From NCBI GenBank assembly GCA_963707125.1, contig CAVPOU010000026.1, positions 1 to 64,000 of the forward strand: a stretch of 64,000 bases of DNA. The letters are read 5' to 3'. A program made the position numbers and the translations under genes. The notes below the pieces were generated by a model, which searched no databases, was not told the DNA's origin, and saw only the letters and a program-made list of their open reading frames with translations. The stretch's first letter is position 1. Every line of letters begins with the position of its first letter. Positions 34,660-43,572 of this stretch are shown piece after piece. The DNA is from CAVPDE01 sp963707125 (lineage in GTDB: Bacteria; Desulfobacterota; DSM-4660; Desulfatiglandales; HGW-15).

Positions 34660-36237
34660 ATGGGAATGGACATGAGGACAAAGGTTCGACGGTTTCATCA
34701 GGCAAAGTGGGATGAGCCGGTTATTTTTGAGCTGAGCAACAAAGGGGAAAGGGGCATCCTGGTCCCTCAGGCTGAGAAGGGGATCGAAGACGTTGTGGGC
34801 GACGGCATCTCAAAGCTTCCCAGAAAAATGAGGAGGAAAACGCCGCCCAAGCTCCCTGAACTTTCCCAGATGCAGGTGCTCAAGCATTATCTCAGGTTGT
34901 CCCAGGAGAATCTTGGCGCTGATTTCAATGTGGACATAGGGCAGGGCACGTGCACCATGAAATACAGCCCCAAGGTGAACGAGCTCTTTGTGCGGTCCCC
35001 CAAGGTCAGTGCGCTGCACCCGCTTCAGGATCAGAGCAAGGTTCAGGGGATCCTGGAGATCCTTTACAAGACGGATCTCTTCTTGAGAGAGATTTCGGGA
35101 CTGGACCGGTTCAGCTTTCAGCCGGCGTCAGGCTCCCAGGCGATTCTGGCTATGGCTTCTATTGCGAAGGCCTTTCATGCGTCCAGGGGAGAATCGGAGC
35201 AACGAGACGAGATCATCACCACCCTCTTCTCCCATCCCTCGGATGCAGCGGCCCCTGCGGTCCTCGGTTACAAAGTCGTCACGCTTTACCAGGATGAGAG
35301 CGGACTCCCTGAAGTGGAATCCCTGAAGAAGGTTGTCTCTAAAAGAACGGCGGCCTTGTTTGCCACAAACCCTGAAGACACGGGAATCTTCAATCCCAAG
35401 ATCGACGAATTGACGAAAATCGTGCATCAGCACGGCGGCCTGTGCACCTATGACCAGGCCAATGCGAACGGCATTCTCGGGTTGACGCGGGCCAGGGAGG
35501 CCGGGTTTGACATGTGCTTCTTTAACCTCCATAAGACTTTTTCATCTCCTCACGGATGCGGCGGGCCTGGCTGCGGTGCTTTAGGAGTGACTGGGGAAGT
35601 TTCGGAATTTCTGCCGGTTCCTCTGATCGGATTTGACGGAAAAAAGTATTTTCTTGATTACGATGTTCCTCTGAGCATCGGCAAGGTGAGAAGTTTCTAT
35701 GGAGTGGTGCCTGCGGTTCTTCGGGCTTATGCATGGATCATGAGCCTGGGGAGCGAAGGGTTAAGGGAAGTCGCGCGGGTGGCTGTGCTGAACAACAACT
35801 ATTTGCTCAAGAAGGTGAAGGAGATCCGCGGGGCAAGCGCTCCCTATGCCGAGGGACAGCCCCGGATCGAGCAGGTCCGCTACAGCTGGGAAACCATGAC
35901 TCAGGAAACCGGAGTGACGACTGATGATGTCACATGCCGCATGGCTGATTTCGGGTTCCACATGTGGGCAAGTCACCACCCCTTCATCGTTCCACAGCCC
36001 TTTACGCTGGAGCCCACAGAGTCTTATGCCAAAGCGGAGCTGGACGAGTATGTTGCTGCATTGAGGCTTATCTCGGAAGAGGCCTACGCGAATCCGGAAA
36101 TCGTGAAGACCGCTCCTCATCAAAGCGTCACCCATCGGCCCGGGCACGGCAATCTCGACCACCCGGACAAGTGGGGCATCACGTGGAGAGCTTACCTGAA
36201 AAAGTGTGAGAAGGGCCTCCGGAAAAGGATTGTTTAG
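34660..36237 (+). CDS. gcvPB: Glycine decarboxylase P-protein subunit 2
   Basis: The 525-residue protein contains the PLP-binding Lys in CFFNLHKTFSSPHGCGGPGC, the preceding DQANANGILG segment, and the P-protein C-terminus QPFTLEPTESYAKAELDEY. With GcvPA it forms the heterotetrameric P-protein that binds glycine on PLP, releases CO2 and passes aminomethyl to the lipoyl arm of GcvH. gcvH, gcvT and lpd are not in the window. ATG 34660 is used, with GAAAGCGAGG upstream; ATG 34666 and 34672 are close alternatives. It is slightly longer than the usual 480-500 residues, the extra lying at the N-terminus. Confidence 0.93.
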   Translation: MGMDMRTKVRRFHQAKWDEPVIFELSNKGERGILVPQAEKGIEDVVGDGISKLPRKMRRKTPPKLPELSQMQVLKHYLRLSQENLGADFNVDIGQGTCTMKYSPKVNELFVRSPKVSALHPLQDQSKVQGILEILYKTDLFLREISGLDRFSFQPASGSQAILAMASIAKAFHASRGESEQRDEIITTLFSHPSDAAAPAVLGYKVVTLYQDESGLPEVESLKKVVSKRTAALFATNPEDTGIFNPKIDELTKIVHQHGGLCTYDQANANGILGLTRAREAGFDMCFFNLHKTFSSPHGCGGPGCGALGVTGEVSEFLPVPLIGFDGKKYFLDYDVPLSIGKVRSFYGVVPAVLRAYAWIMSLGSEGLREVARVAVLNNNYLLKKVKEIRGASAPYAEGQPRIEQVRYSWETMTQETGVTTDDVTCRMADFGFHMWASHHPFIVPQPFTLEPTESYAKAELDEYVAALRLISEEAYANPEIVKTAPHQSVTHRPGHGNLDHPDKWGITWRAYLKKCEKGLRKRIV

Positions 36238-36288
36238 TATAACGCCTCAGCGACACCTGACCGGATCCTCGGGCGCCAAGAATTCGGA

Positions 36289-36317
36289 TTGACATTCTTG
36301 ATGAATTTTCCCATATT
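36289..36317 (+). promoter_or_regulatory. Sigma70-like promoter for the ATC-hydrolase/TRAP gene group
   Basis: TTGACA (36289-36294), 17-nt spacer, CATATT (36312-36317). It lies 46 nt before the first gene of the group and after gcvPB, suggesting that the downstream genes form a separate transcription unit. Confidence 0.6.
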
Positions 36318-36362
36318 CTTAAGCCCTTATAAAAGCGAACCTTGCATTATGGAGACGCCTTC

Positions 36363-36837
36363 ATGAGCGCTGCAACCGAGCCGATCAACATTCTGGATCG
36401 AAGGAGAATCGAAGCCCGAAATCGCAGGCCCGCTGATCAAGGCCTTCATTGAGGAAGTCGGAGAGGAGAAGGCTCTGGCCGTGGTCCGCTCCGTTATCGG
36501 CAAGCTGGCCCGGCAGAGCGGAAGGGATCTGTCCAAGGCTCTTGGTGGAAACACTATGACTGATTTGGCCCGTGGCCTTACGGCTTGGGCCAAAGGGGAT
36601 GCCTATGAAATGGACGTGATCACGCTCTCCGAGACAGAGTATGTTTACAACATCACTCGATGCCGTTATGCGGAGATGTACAAAGAAATCGGGCTTGCCG
36701 ATCTGGGCGTGATCTTGTCCTGCGGAAGGGACTTTGAACTCATCTCGGGTTTTAACCCCAAGATGAGGCTCACCAGAACCAAAACGATCATGGAAGGATG
36801 CGATTGCTGCGATTTCCGGATCAGTTTTCAGGAGTAA
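36363..36837 (+). pseudogene. L-2-amino-thiazoline-4-carboxylate hydrolase-like protein (ATC_hydrolase), one frameshift
   Basis: The frame from ATG 36363 reads SAATEPINILDRRRIEAR; after one extra A near 36418-36421 it continues as IAGPLIKAFIEEVGEEKALA and on to CDCCDFRISFQE with stop at 36837. The body shows the family features ETEYVYNITRCRYAEMYKE, GVILSCGRDFELISGFN and the C-terminal EGCDCCDFR cluster. Members of this family were named for opening thiazoline rings in cysteine-forming pathways; most homologues in anaerobes are uncharacterised. The single homopolymer-type shift may be a sequencing error. The nitroreductase gene begins 4 nt after its stop. Confidence 0.7.
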
Positions 36838-36841
36838 AGCC

Positions 36842-37717
36842 ATGACAAAATCTGAATTAGAAGGTGTGACTGTGGACAAGGTCCTCTCCAGACCTTACAC
36901 CCGAGAGGACTTGATGGCTATGGAACCGGTTTGTCTGAGGGCTCTTTTTAGAGAGCGGGTTCACCACACCATTGAGGTGGAACTGTACCTCATCCTGCTG
37001 GGCCGAAAGAAGATGCCGAAGAAATTCGGTCTCCAGGCTGCCCTCCTCCTGGATGTGTGGAAGACGCGAGGATTTTCCGAAGATCCAGACGATATTCAGT
37101 GGTGCAAGAAATACGTTGATATCGCCGCGAAGATGAGGGCAGGAGAAAAGGTCCAGCTAGAAGAGGTTATACCCGAGCCGTTCACTGAGCAGGAAATGAC
37201 TGTGGTTCGAAAGCTCCTTTGGGGAAGGCGCTCGGTGAGGGACTGGGTTGTTGGCAAGCCCGTCCCAGATCACATGATTGAACAGATCTTAGAGGCAGGC
37301 CGGGCTGCGCCTTGCGGCTGCAATCTGGATGTGGTCCGGTTCATTGTGATCCGGGACCCCAAAGAAGCCAAAATGGTCTGGAGCGACATCCCAACGCCTA
37401 TGGATCAGTGTGTCCTTATCGTGATCTGTTACGACACCCGCGTCTATGAGACCGTGGGCCACGACACCCTCGTGCCGCAAAACATGCTCTACGATTGCGC
37501 GGCTGCAGGGGATCACATGGGCCTCATGGCCCACGCTCTCGGGCTTGGCGCGGTCTGGCTGAGCTGCACCGAGAAAACGGCAAAGAACTTTCAGCAAAAA
37601 TACGGTTTGCCCGAATACATCAAACCCGCGTTGCATTTTGCCATCGGGTGGACCGCTGTCGGCTCCGTCAAGTCGCTTCGCATGCCATTGGCTGACATGA
37701 TGATCACGAGGAAATGA
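36842..37717 (+). CDS. Nitroreductase-family flavoprotein with N-terminal extension
   Basis: The 291-residue protein has a typical FMN-binding nitroreductase core from residue about 120: WGRRSVRDWVVGKPVPDHMI, EAGRAAPCGCNLDVVRFIVI, an internal DCAAAGDHMGLMAHALGLGA and the end FAIGWTAVG. The first 115 residues are an unusual helical extension of unknown role. Family members reduce nitro groups, enones or quinones with NAD(P)H. It sits between two ATC-hydrolase-like genes and upstream of a TRAP transporter, so a shared catabolic route for an imported cyclic compound is plausible but not proven. Confidence 0.82.
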   Translation: MTKSELEGVTVDKVLSRPYTREDLMAMEPVCLRALFRERVHHTIEVELYLILLGRKKMPKKFGLQAALLLDVWKTRGFSEDPDDIQWCKKYVDIAAKMRAGEKVQLEEVIPEPFTEQEMTVVRKLLWGRRSVRDWVVGKPVPDHMIEQILEAGRAAPCGCNLDVVRFIVIRDPKEAKMVWSDIPTPMDQCVLIVICYDTRVYETVGHDTLVPQNMLYDCAAAGDHMGLMAHALGLGAVWLSCTEKTAKNFQQKYGLPEYIKPALHFAIGWTAVGSVKSLRMPLADMMITRK

Positions 37718-37803
37718 GAACGGAGCAATGGAGTGTTGGAGTAATGGAGTGCTGGCTCCACCCCAAAAACCGCTGAATGAATACCCGCTAGGTGAGACGA
37801 CCT

Positions 37804-38431
37804 TTGATCAAAACGTCCATTAAGAAACCGGCCAAATTCAAGACCTTTTCAAGGGCCTTGCTGGCTTACGGCATCTTGAGGCAGTACCTCACGCAACCGG
37901 CCTGGTTTGTGGTCCAAACCCTTTTGACTCTGGGCCGTTTTTAAGAGAACGCTTCCTTCAGATGTGTCAAAGGAGTTTGCTGAGACGGTCGCCCTGGAAG
38001 CCTGGATGTACCTTCGCCTCAAAGAGAAGCTGGGGCAAGACAAAGCCTTTGCGCTTATGCGAGCGGTGATCATCCCTGTGGCCATGGTGCGGTACGGAGC
38101 GGGATTCCGTATTGTGGAAGCGCCTCGGACCTATGAGAATATCATCCGTTTTCACGAGATGCTTTACGAGAAGATGCTCACTGAAGACGGAAATCTAAAG
38201 ATTGACGAACACAATGATTCCCGGTATACGTACCGGAATTTATTTTGCCCCTGGAACGATCTGTTCAGGAAACTGGGCATTCCGGAACTAACAGAGCCTT
38301 ATTGCGCCATTGATAATGGCCTTTACAATACCTACCTACCCGGTGAAATTATCTTCCACCGGGGAGGAGTGAACAGAACCATTGCCAGTGGCGCTCCTTA
38401 CTGTCAGTATATCTATGAGCACCACAAATGA
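37804..38431 (+). pseudogene. Second ATC_hydrolase-like protein, one frameshift
   Basis: A frame from TTG 37804 gives SIKKPAKFKTFSRALLAYGI up to LLTLG, stopping at TAA 37942. Coding resumes in another frame (LPSDVSKEFAETVALEAWMY) within the run of five T near 37938-37942 and continues to EHHK, stop 38431. Family features in the body are VRYGAGFRIVEAPRTYENII, NLFCPWNDLFRKLG and IIFHRGGVNRTIASGAPYC. The start codon is uncertain. It is a diverged paralogue of the gene at 36363, on the other side of the nitroreductase gene. Confidence 0.6.
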
Positions 38432-38539
38432 TTCAGGCTTTCTCGGCTTTAGAGGATTTCGCCGGCAACGGAGTCGATGATGCCGGAGGAGGGTGGGAGA
38501 CAGAGGTTTCCCCTATTTCACTCAAAGAAGGAGGGTGTT

Positions 38540-39537
38540 ATGAGAACTTCGGGAAGGATTGTCGTTTTGACAGTGGTTTGCGTATTTCTTTTCGTAGGGT
38601 TGGCTGGCCTTGCACAGGCCCAGGACGTCAAGAAGTGGAGAATGGGGGCATTCTGGCTCAGGATGATCCCATGACCATGCATGCTGTGGACTGGGCGGCC
38701 AGGGTGAAGGCAAAGACAAACGGAAAAATCGATATCACGGTTTTTGATTCCGGAAAACTGGGACATGAAAGAGAGACCACGGAACAGATGCAAACAGGCG
38801 CCCTGGAAGCGGGCATTTTGACGGCCGCGGTTCTCGCCAATTTCGCGCCGGTCCAAGGTCTCTACAATCTGCCTTATGTTTTTGTCAACACCAAGCAGTG
38901 CCTGGCTTTTGACAAAACCCCTGAGGCAGCCAAGCTCAACGGCCTCTTCGAAGCTCAAGCCAAGATGAAGATGATCGGCTTTTTCCCGGAAGGCTTCAGG
39001 CACATCATGAACTCCAAAAGACCTGTCAATACGCCTGCGGACCTCAAGGGCCTCAAAATCCGTGTCATGGAAAACAAGATCCATGTGGCCTCCATCAATG
39101 CCATGGGAGCCACAGCCACTCCGATCAGCTGGAACGAGGTCATCACGTCCATTCAGACCAAGGTGATCGACGGCTTTGAAAACAGCATCCCCACCCTGGC
39201 CCATGTGAAAGCGTGGGATCTGTTAAAGAACCTGGCTCTCACCAGCCATTTCTATGATGTAGGTTTTGTGGTGGTCGCAAAGAAGGCATGGGACTCCCTC
39301 ACTCCAGCAGAACAAAAGGCCCTGATGGAAGCCCAGGCCGAGGCGCTTGATAAGAGCCTCAAAATCATCGAGGACCACGACAAGAAGGGCCTTGAGCAAA
39401 TGAAGGCGAACGGAGTAACGATTACCACTCCCGATCTCAAGCCTTTTGTCGCAGCCGTGAAACCAGTCCAGGACAACTTCCTCAAAGACTTTCCTGACCT
39501 GAAGCCCATCGTGGACAAGGCCATCAGCATGCAATAA
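38540..39537 (+). pseudogene. dctP: TRAP transporter substrate-binding protein DctP, one frameshift
   Basis: ATG 38540 after AAGGAGGGTGTT encodes a signal peptide (IVVLTVVCVFLFVGLAGLAQA) and VKKWRMGAFW; a missing base near 38655 then shifts the frame to AQDDPMTMHAVDWAARVKAK and the rest of the protein to 39537. The periplasmic binding protein carries the DctP signature FFPEGFRHIMNSKRPVNTPA with DLKGLKIRV, and WNEVITSIQTKVIDGFENSI. The conserved Arg of KIRVME would hold an organic acid carboxylate. dctQ and dctM follow. Because everything else is well preserved, a sequencing indel is likely. Confidence 0.85.
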
Positions 39538-39547
39538 GGCAACCGCA

Positions 39548-39575
39548 GAGAGGACCGGCCCGGGCCGGTCCTCTC
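39548..39575 (+). terminator. Perfect 28-bp palindrome between dctP and dctQ
   Basis: GAGAGGACCGGCCC (39548-39561) is followed without loop by its complement GGGCCGGTCCTCTC, then TTATT. It lies 10 nt after the dctP stop. In binding-protein operons such hairpins usually reduce read-through and stabilise the upstream mRNA, giving more binding protein than permease. Confidence 0.7.
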
Positions 39576-39596
39576 TTATTGAATGGGTTTCGTGCT

Positions 39597-40106
39597 ATGG
39601 AAAGCACTCTTACACGGGTTTCCACCGCGGTTTACTCCGTCTGCAAGGTCATGATGATCCTTCTCACCGTGGAAATCACGCTTGTGATCAGCGCCAATAT
39701 CTTCGGCCGGTATATCCTCGATGCTTCCCTTTACTGGGCCGAGGAAGTGGTGCGCTACTCCTTTGTCTGGGTCACCTTTATAGGAGCAACCTGCGCATAC
39801 AAAAACCGGGCCCTGATCTCCATGTCTGTCTTGACCCACTGGGTTTCGCCTGGGCTGAGATGGAAAACCGGTCTGATCCTGGATGCGGTCGTGGGGATCT
39901 TCCTCCTCATTTCTTTGGTCTTCGGGACAAAACTCACCCTCGCCGTTCTGCATCAGCGATCCGCTTCTCTTGAAATCTCCATGGCCATTGTCTACATTTG
40001 CATTCCCCTGTCCTGCCTTTTTATGCTCCTCTTTAACCTGGAACAGTTTTTCATGGTCCTGAGGCTGAAACGCCCCCTCGCCATATGGGGCGAGGAGCAA
40101 CTATGA
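39597..40106 (+). CDS. dctQ: TRAP transporter small permease DctQ
   Basis: The protein of about 169 residues has four membrane segments and the DctQ motif VISANIFGRYILDASLYWAE followed by EEVVRYSFVWVTFIGATCAY. It forms the small membrane subunit that joins DctM in sodium-dependent uptake of organic acids. ATG 39597 gives MESTLTRVSTAVYSV; a TTG at 39579 would add six residues. The stop overlaps the dctM start (ATGA at 40103-40106). Confidence 0.85.
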   Translation: MESTLTRVSTAVYSVCKVMMILLTVEITLVISANIFGRYILDASLYWAEEVVRYSFVWVTFIGATCAYKNRALISMSVLTHWVSPGLRWKTGLILDAVVGIFLLISLVFGTKLTLAVLHQRSASLEISMAIVYICIPLSCLFMLLFNLEQFFMVLRLKRPLAIWGEEQL

Positions 40107-41377
40107 TCTGGATCGTAGCCGTCGTATTTGTGGCCTGCATGGTCTTCGGCATGCCCATTGTTTTTGCTCTGGGCATTCCGGGAGCCATCTACATCCTGCT
40201 CAGCGACCTGCCCGTGACCATGATCCCGGCAAAAATGTTCTCAGGAGTCGATGTGTTTGTGCTCCTAGCCATTCCTATGTTCATCGTTGCCGGCAACTTG
40301 ATGAACTTTGCGGGAATTTCCATCAGATTGGTCCGGTTTTCCATGGCCGTTGTCGGAAGCCTGCCGGGCGGTCTGGCCATGGTCAACATCGTCTCCCTCA
40401 TGTTCTGCTCAGGGGTCACCGGCGCAGCGTCGGCGGACATTGCTGCGGTGGGCTCTATTCTGATCCCTGCCATGCGCAAGCAGGGATACAGCGAGGGCTT
40501 CTGTGCCGCTCTCACCTCCGTGGCCTCCAGCATGGGACCCATTATCCCACCCAGCATTCTTTTCGTGGTCTACGGGTTCATGGCCAATGTGTCTATTGCC
40601 AGCCTGTTTCTTGCAGGTGTTGTCCCGGGTGTCGTTATTTGCGTTGCGATGATGATCACGGTGTACGTCCTGGCAAAAAAGCATCACTACCCAAGGGGAG
40701 ACCGTTTCTCCTTCTCCGTTCTGCTTAGAGAAACCAAATCAGCGTCCCTCGCTCTTCTTTTGCCGGTGATCATCGTGGGAGGGATGGGGCTGGGCGTCAT
40801 GACCCCCACAGAGGTGAGCGGCGTGGCGGTCGTCCTCTCTTTTGTGTTCGGCAAGTTTATCTACAAGGAACTGCAGTGGCGGGATCTCCCCGGTATACTA
40901 GCGGAAAGTGCTATTCTCTCAGGCGCTGTTGTTTTCATTGTTGCAACCAACAACATTCTGCTTTATGCCGTGACGCTTGAACAGCTCGCCGATAAATTGG
41001 GAGCTTTCTTCTTTGCCATCACACAAAACAAGATCCTGATCCTGATGATGCTCAATGCCCTCCTTCTGTTCTTGGGGGCCATTGTGGATTGCCTGCCCCT
41101 GATGATTCTCTTCATCCCCGTGATCAAACCCTTATTCGCCACTTTGGGTGTTGACCCGGTTCATGCAGGGGTGATGATCGTTCTGAACATGACCATCGGG
41201 CTTTCTACGCCGCCTGTCGGTACCAGCCTCTTTATTGCCGCGAGTATTGCCAAGACTGACATCCAGTCTGCAACGCGACACATGACGCCTTTCCTGATCG
41301 CTGTGATCATCGTTCTGCTGCTCGTGACCTATTTCCCCCCGATCACCCTGTGGTTTCCCGACCTGATCATGAAATAA
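40103..41377 (+). CDS. dctM: TRAP transporter large permease DctM
   Basis: The protein of 424 residues has about 12 membrane segments and DctM landmarks: PMFIVAGNLMNFAGISIRLV, SGVTGAASADIAAVGSILIP, MGPIIPPSILFVVYG and the C-terminal TIGLSTPPVGTSLFIAASIA. It is the ion-coupled elevator-type transport subunit. ATG 40103 follows GAGGAG and overlaps the dctQ stop. Genes upstream suggest that the substrate is a carboxylate related to the ATC-hydrolase-like and nitroreductase genes; this is only an inference from position. Confidence 0.92.
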   Translation: MIWIVAVVFVACMVFGMPIVFALGIPGAIYILLSDLPVTMIPAKMFSGVDVFVLLAIPMFIVAGNLMNFAGISIRLVRFSMAVVGSLPGGLAMVNIVSLMFCSGVTGAASADIAAVGSILIPAMRKQGYSEGFCAALTSVASSMGPIIPPSILFVVYGFMANVSIASLFLAGVVPGVVICVAMMITVYVLAKKHHYPRGDRFSFSVLLRETKSASLALLLPVIIVGGMGLGVMTPTEVSGVAVVLSFVFGKFIYKELQWRDLPGILAESAILSGAVVFIVATNNILLYAVTLEQLADKLGAFFFAITQNKILILMMLNALLLFLGAIVDCLPLMILFIPVIKPLFATLGVDPVHAGVMIVLNMTIGLSTPPVGTSLFIAASIAKTDIQSATRHMTPFLIAVIIVLLLVTYFPPITLWFPDLIMK

Positions 41378-41399
41378 TCCACTACGCGACCGAACCGTC

Positions 41400-41640
41400 A
41401 TAGAGAAACCTCGTCATTGAACATTGAGCATTGACCAGTGAACATTGGCAGGGGCAGGTAACGGGTTGTCCGTTGTCTGTGGTCAGTTGTCAGTTGATTT
41501 GTTCTGAACCGTGTACCTTGCACCCTGCACCGTGCACCTTCTTGCTTCTGTCTACTGTCTTCTGAATTCCTCTTTACCTATTTTCCCGTCATTCCAATAT
41601 TCCATCGTTCCAGTCTTCTAACGCTTTAGTCCCTTTCCTT
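41400..41640. repeat. Dispersed repeat; second arm of the 86-bp inverted pair at 41479-41564
   Basis: The segment has ATTGAACATTGAGCATTGAC words, then 41479-41564, which is the exact inverse of 26777-26862, then CCGTCATTCCAATATTCCAT words. No gene is present. Confidence 0.9.
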
Positions 41641-42132
41641 AGAAGGTTTTGCCAATACCTATGCCAATGTAGAACTGGGGTAGATAGTAAGCGTCATCAA
41701 CAGGCCAGAGATAAATCTCCCTGCTCATAACCACTGGGTAACATAGTTGATTTCACCCAGGGGAAGCACTTCCTTTCCGTCGACGATTCCAGCAACAGTG
41801 ACTTGCCGGCCGGCGCTGAAGACAACCGGATCAAGGAAACCGGTCGCCTCGACAATGAATCTTCCCCCGGATGCCGCATCAACGGAGGGTTTGTTTCTGA
41901 AGCCAAGTGGATACTGAAGGACCGTAATCCGTGTCTTGCCCGGCAAAGGCGTTGTTTCAATGATACTGCCTCCAAGCAATATCGTCTTTCCCTTGAAGTT
42001 ATCAGGGTTTCTCAGTACCACCTGAAAAGGCAGATCCTTGTCTACCTCTCTGAGTACTTCCTGAGAAATAACGGGAGCACAACCCATCATAAGAAGAATC
42101 AGCAGGCTCAGGAACCATCTTCTTGCTATCAT
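41639..42132 (-). pseudogene. Slp-family outer-membrane lipoprotein, one frameshift near the 3' end
   Basis: Start ATG 42132 follows AGGGGAGAAGGA. The signal sequence FLSLLILLMMGCAPVIS contains a lipobox (LMMGC). Then LPFQVVLRNPDNFKGKTILL, GGSIIETTPLPGKTRITVLQ and the Slp-like AGRQVTVAGIVDGKEVLPLG follow. The first frame ends at TGA 41730 (NYVTQWL); one base shift near 41746 restores the family end YPVVMSREIYLWPVDDAYYL with stop at 41639. Slp lipoproteins are stress-related outer-membrane proteins of unclear function. Confidence 0.75.
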
Positions 42133-42195
42133 TCCTTCTCCCCTAAAAATCTGAATTTCTGGTAACACATCATACAGCCCTTTCTCCTTAAATTC

Positions 42196-42470
42196 AATTT
42201 TCCACTTCCCCTCCCTTGATGGGAGGGGTTAGGGGAGGGGGTGGGGATGAGTTGCATTCTTCTAGATCCCCCTCCCTTGAGGGGCGGTGTCGCAATTCTG
42301 AGGGTGTCTCTTTTCTGTCATTTCGACCGAAGGGAGAAATCTCAAAATCCCGCTACATGCAGAATCAAGATTTCTCGCCTCCGATCAATCGGGGACTCGA
42401 AATGACATATGACACGATCTCTGAGGGGAGGGGTTAGGGGAGGGTGAGGAAAGGCTTTGGATTGAACGCG
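42196..42470. repeat. Purine-rich repeat interrupted by a second palindromic repeat (nested)
   Basis: Two CCCCTCCCTTGA...GGGAGGGGTTAGGGGAGG type units flank an inner inverted repeat whose arms are TGTCATTTCGACCGAAGGGA (42317-42336) and CGGGGACTCGAAATGACA (near 42389-42406). The outer unit resumes at GAGGGGAGGGGTTAGGGGAG (42421-). The inner element thus looks inserted into the outer one. Confidence 0.7.
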
Positions 42471-42508
42471 AGATACCCGGCGCAGGAGCGCGGAACGATT
42501 TAGGTGTT

Positions 42509-42947
42509 CTATGGTAAGCCTTTGGGGGATGCCGGTGGTGTGCCGCTGCCTTGTGGTAGCGATTTGAAGGTTTCGACGGAAGGGGTTCGTGAGGAAAAGA
42601 CGCTTTCCCTCACCTCGTGGCGGGCAACGATGTTTCTGTCGTCGAATTCAATGATGAGAAAGTGGGGTCTGTGAATGGGCCCGCCGGTCCGCTGCGTAAT
42701 ACCCACCCACAAAAAAATAGGCAGCAACCATTTCCCATCGGTATACGAAGATCTTCTCGTGGTTCAGCACAAGGTCCGGTTCCCCGAGTTTCAGCAGCAC
42801 CTCCTCCTTGCTCGTCGTATCCTTAACCATGAAGGTTGTCTTCTCATCGTCGCACGGGACCCTTCCATGATCCCTGTGTTCAGGGGTGGGGATAATCATG
42901 CAGGCATAGGAAAACAGCATGAGGAGGAGGGCAAAGAAGACTTTCAC
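42509..42947 (-). pseudogene. OmlA/SmpA-like lipoprotein, one frameshift
   Basis: From ATG 42947 the frame encodes VFFALLLMLFSYACMIIPTP (lipobox SYAC) and TTSKEEVLLKLGEPDLVLNH, typical of the BamE/SmpA fold in which an E-V-L-x-x-L-G-x-P helix precedes two strands. Near 42690-42700 the frame changes; the continuation GPIHRPHFLIIEFDDRNIVA is in another frame and ends at 42509. The stop of the neighbouring lipoprotein gene overlaps this start by 4 nt, so the genes were co-transcribed. Function not known; related domains help outer-membrane assembly. Confidence 0.65.
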
Positions 42948-43438
42948 GGCATGATTCTCCGAAGGCTGTGTCTTGCAAGGGTCCCTTGATCGTCAAACAC
43001 GAGGACGAGGCTGTACTCAGCCTCGCGGCTCAGGATCTCAAGAAGCTTCTCCTCTTTATTCTGTTCCCGCACGGTGAAAAGAGTTCCTTTTTCGGAGAGC
43101 AGCTTCCTTCTGTTATCCACCCAACCGTAATAGCCGCTGAGGTAAGCAGTCTCAAGGTTGATGAGAATGCCTCGATACTCCTTCTCCGAGATGTCTCGTC
43201 CTTCCTCAACGAGAATCAGCCTATAGCTGAGAATCTCGCCGCTCTGGAACCCTGAGCTCGGCTCGCCAAGCCTCTGGATGATTTCTTTCCGTTCTGTTTT
43301 ACCATCCGCTAAGTACGTAAGCCACCTTTCACGAACATAAGGCTCGCTGACGAAAGTCTCATCCAATTTCCCATGAGCGCAGGCCATGACCAACGCTAAC
43401 ATTATGAATGGCAGTAAGATGCATCGCAGAAAGCTCAC
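42944..43438 (-). CDS. OmlA/SmpA-like lipoprotein
   Basis: The 164-residue protein has a lipoprotein signal (LPFIMLALVMACAHGKLDET) and the small alpha/beta repeat GKTERKEIIQRLGEPSSGFQ with strands SYRLILVEEGRD and YSLVLVFDDQGTLARHSLRR. It is paralogous to the genes on both sides: the end VLVFDDQGTLARHSL closely parallels VLVFDEKHILQKHSM of the next gene. Probable location is the periplasmic face of the outer or inner membrane. Function unknown. Confidence 0.7.
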   Translation of the reverse strand: MSFLRCILLPFIMLALVMACAHGKLDETFVSEPYVRERWLTYLADGKTERKEIIQRLGEPSSGFQSGEILSYRLILVEEGRDISEKEYRGILINLETAYLSGYYGWVDNRRKLLSEKGTLFTVREQNKEEKLLEILSREAEYSLVLVFDDQGTLARHSLRRIMP

Positions 43439-43517
43439 GCCTTCACTCCTCTCTCACAGAATCAGGTTTACCGGCACCTGCCGGCTCTCAATGCCCCCTG
43501 GGTTTTGGGACAGAAGA

Positions 43518-43562
43518 TTCTATTAGAAAACGTTCTCTGCGCCCTTTGCGCTCTCTGCGGTA
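43518..43562. repeat. CCGCAGAG-family half unit
   Basis: CGTTCTCTGCGCCCTTTGCG followed by CTCTCTGCGGTAAAG matches the tail of the palindromic units at 19.4-20.6 kb and 31.4 kb. A matching head is absent, so this is a truncated unit. Confidence 0.7.
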
Positions 43563-43572
43563 AAGATTTGTC

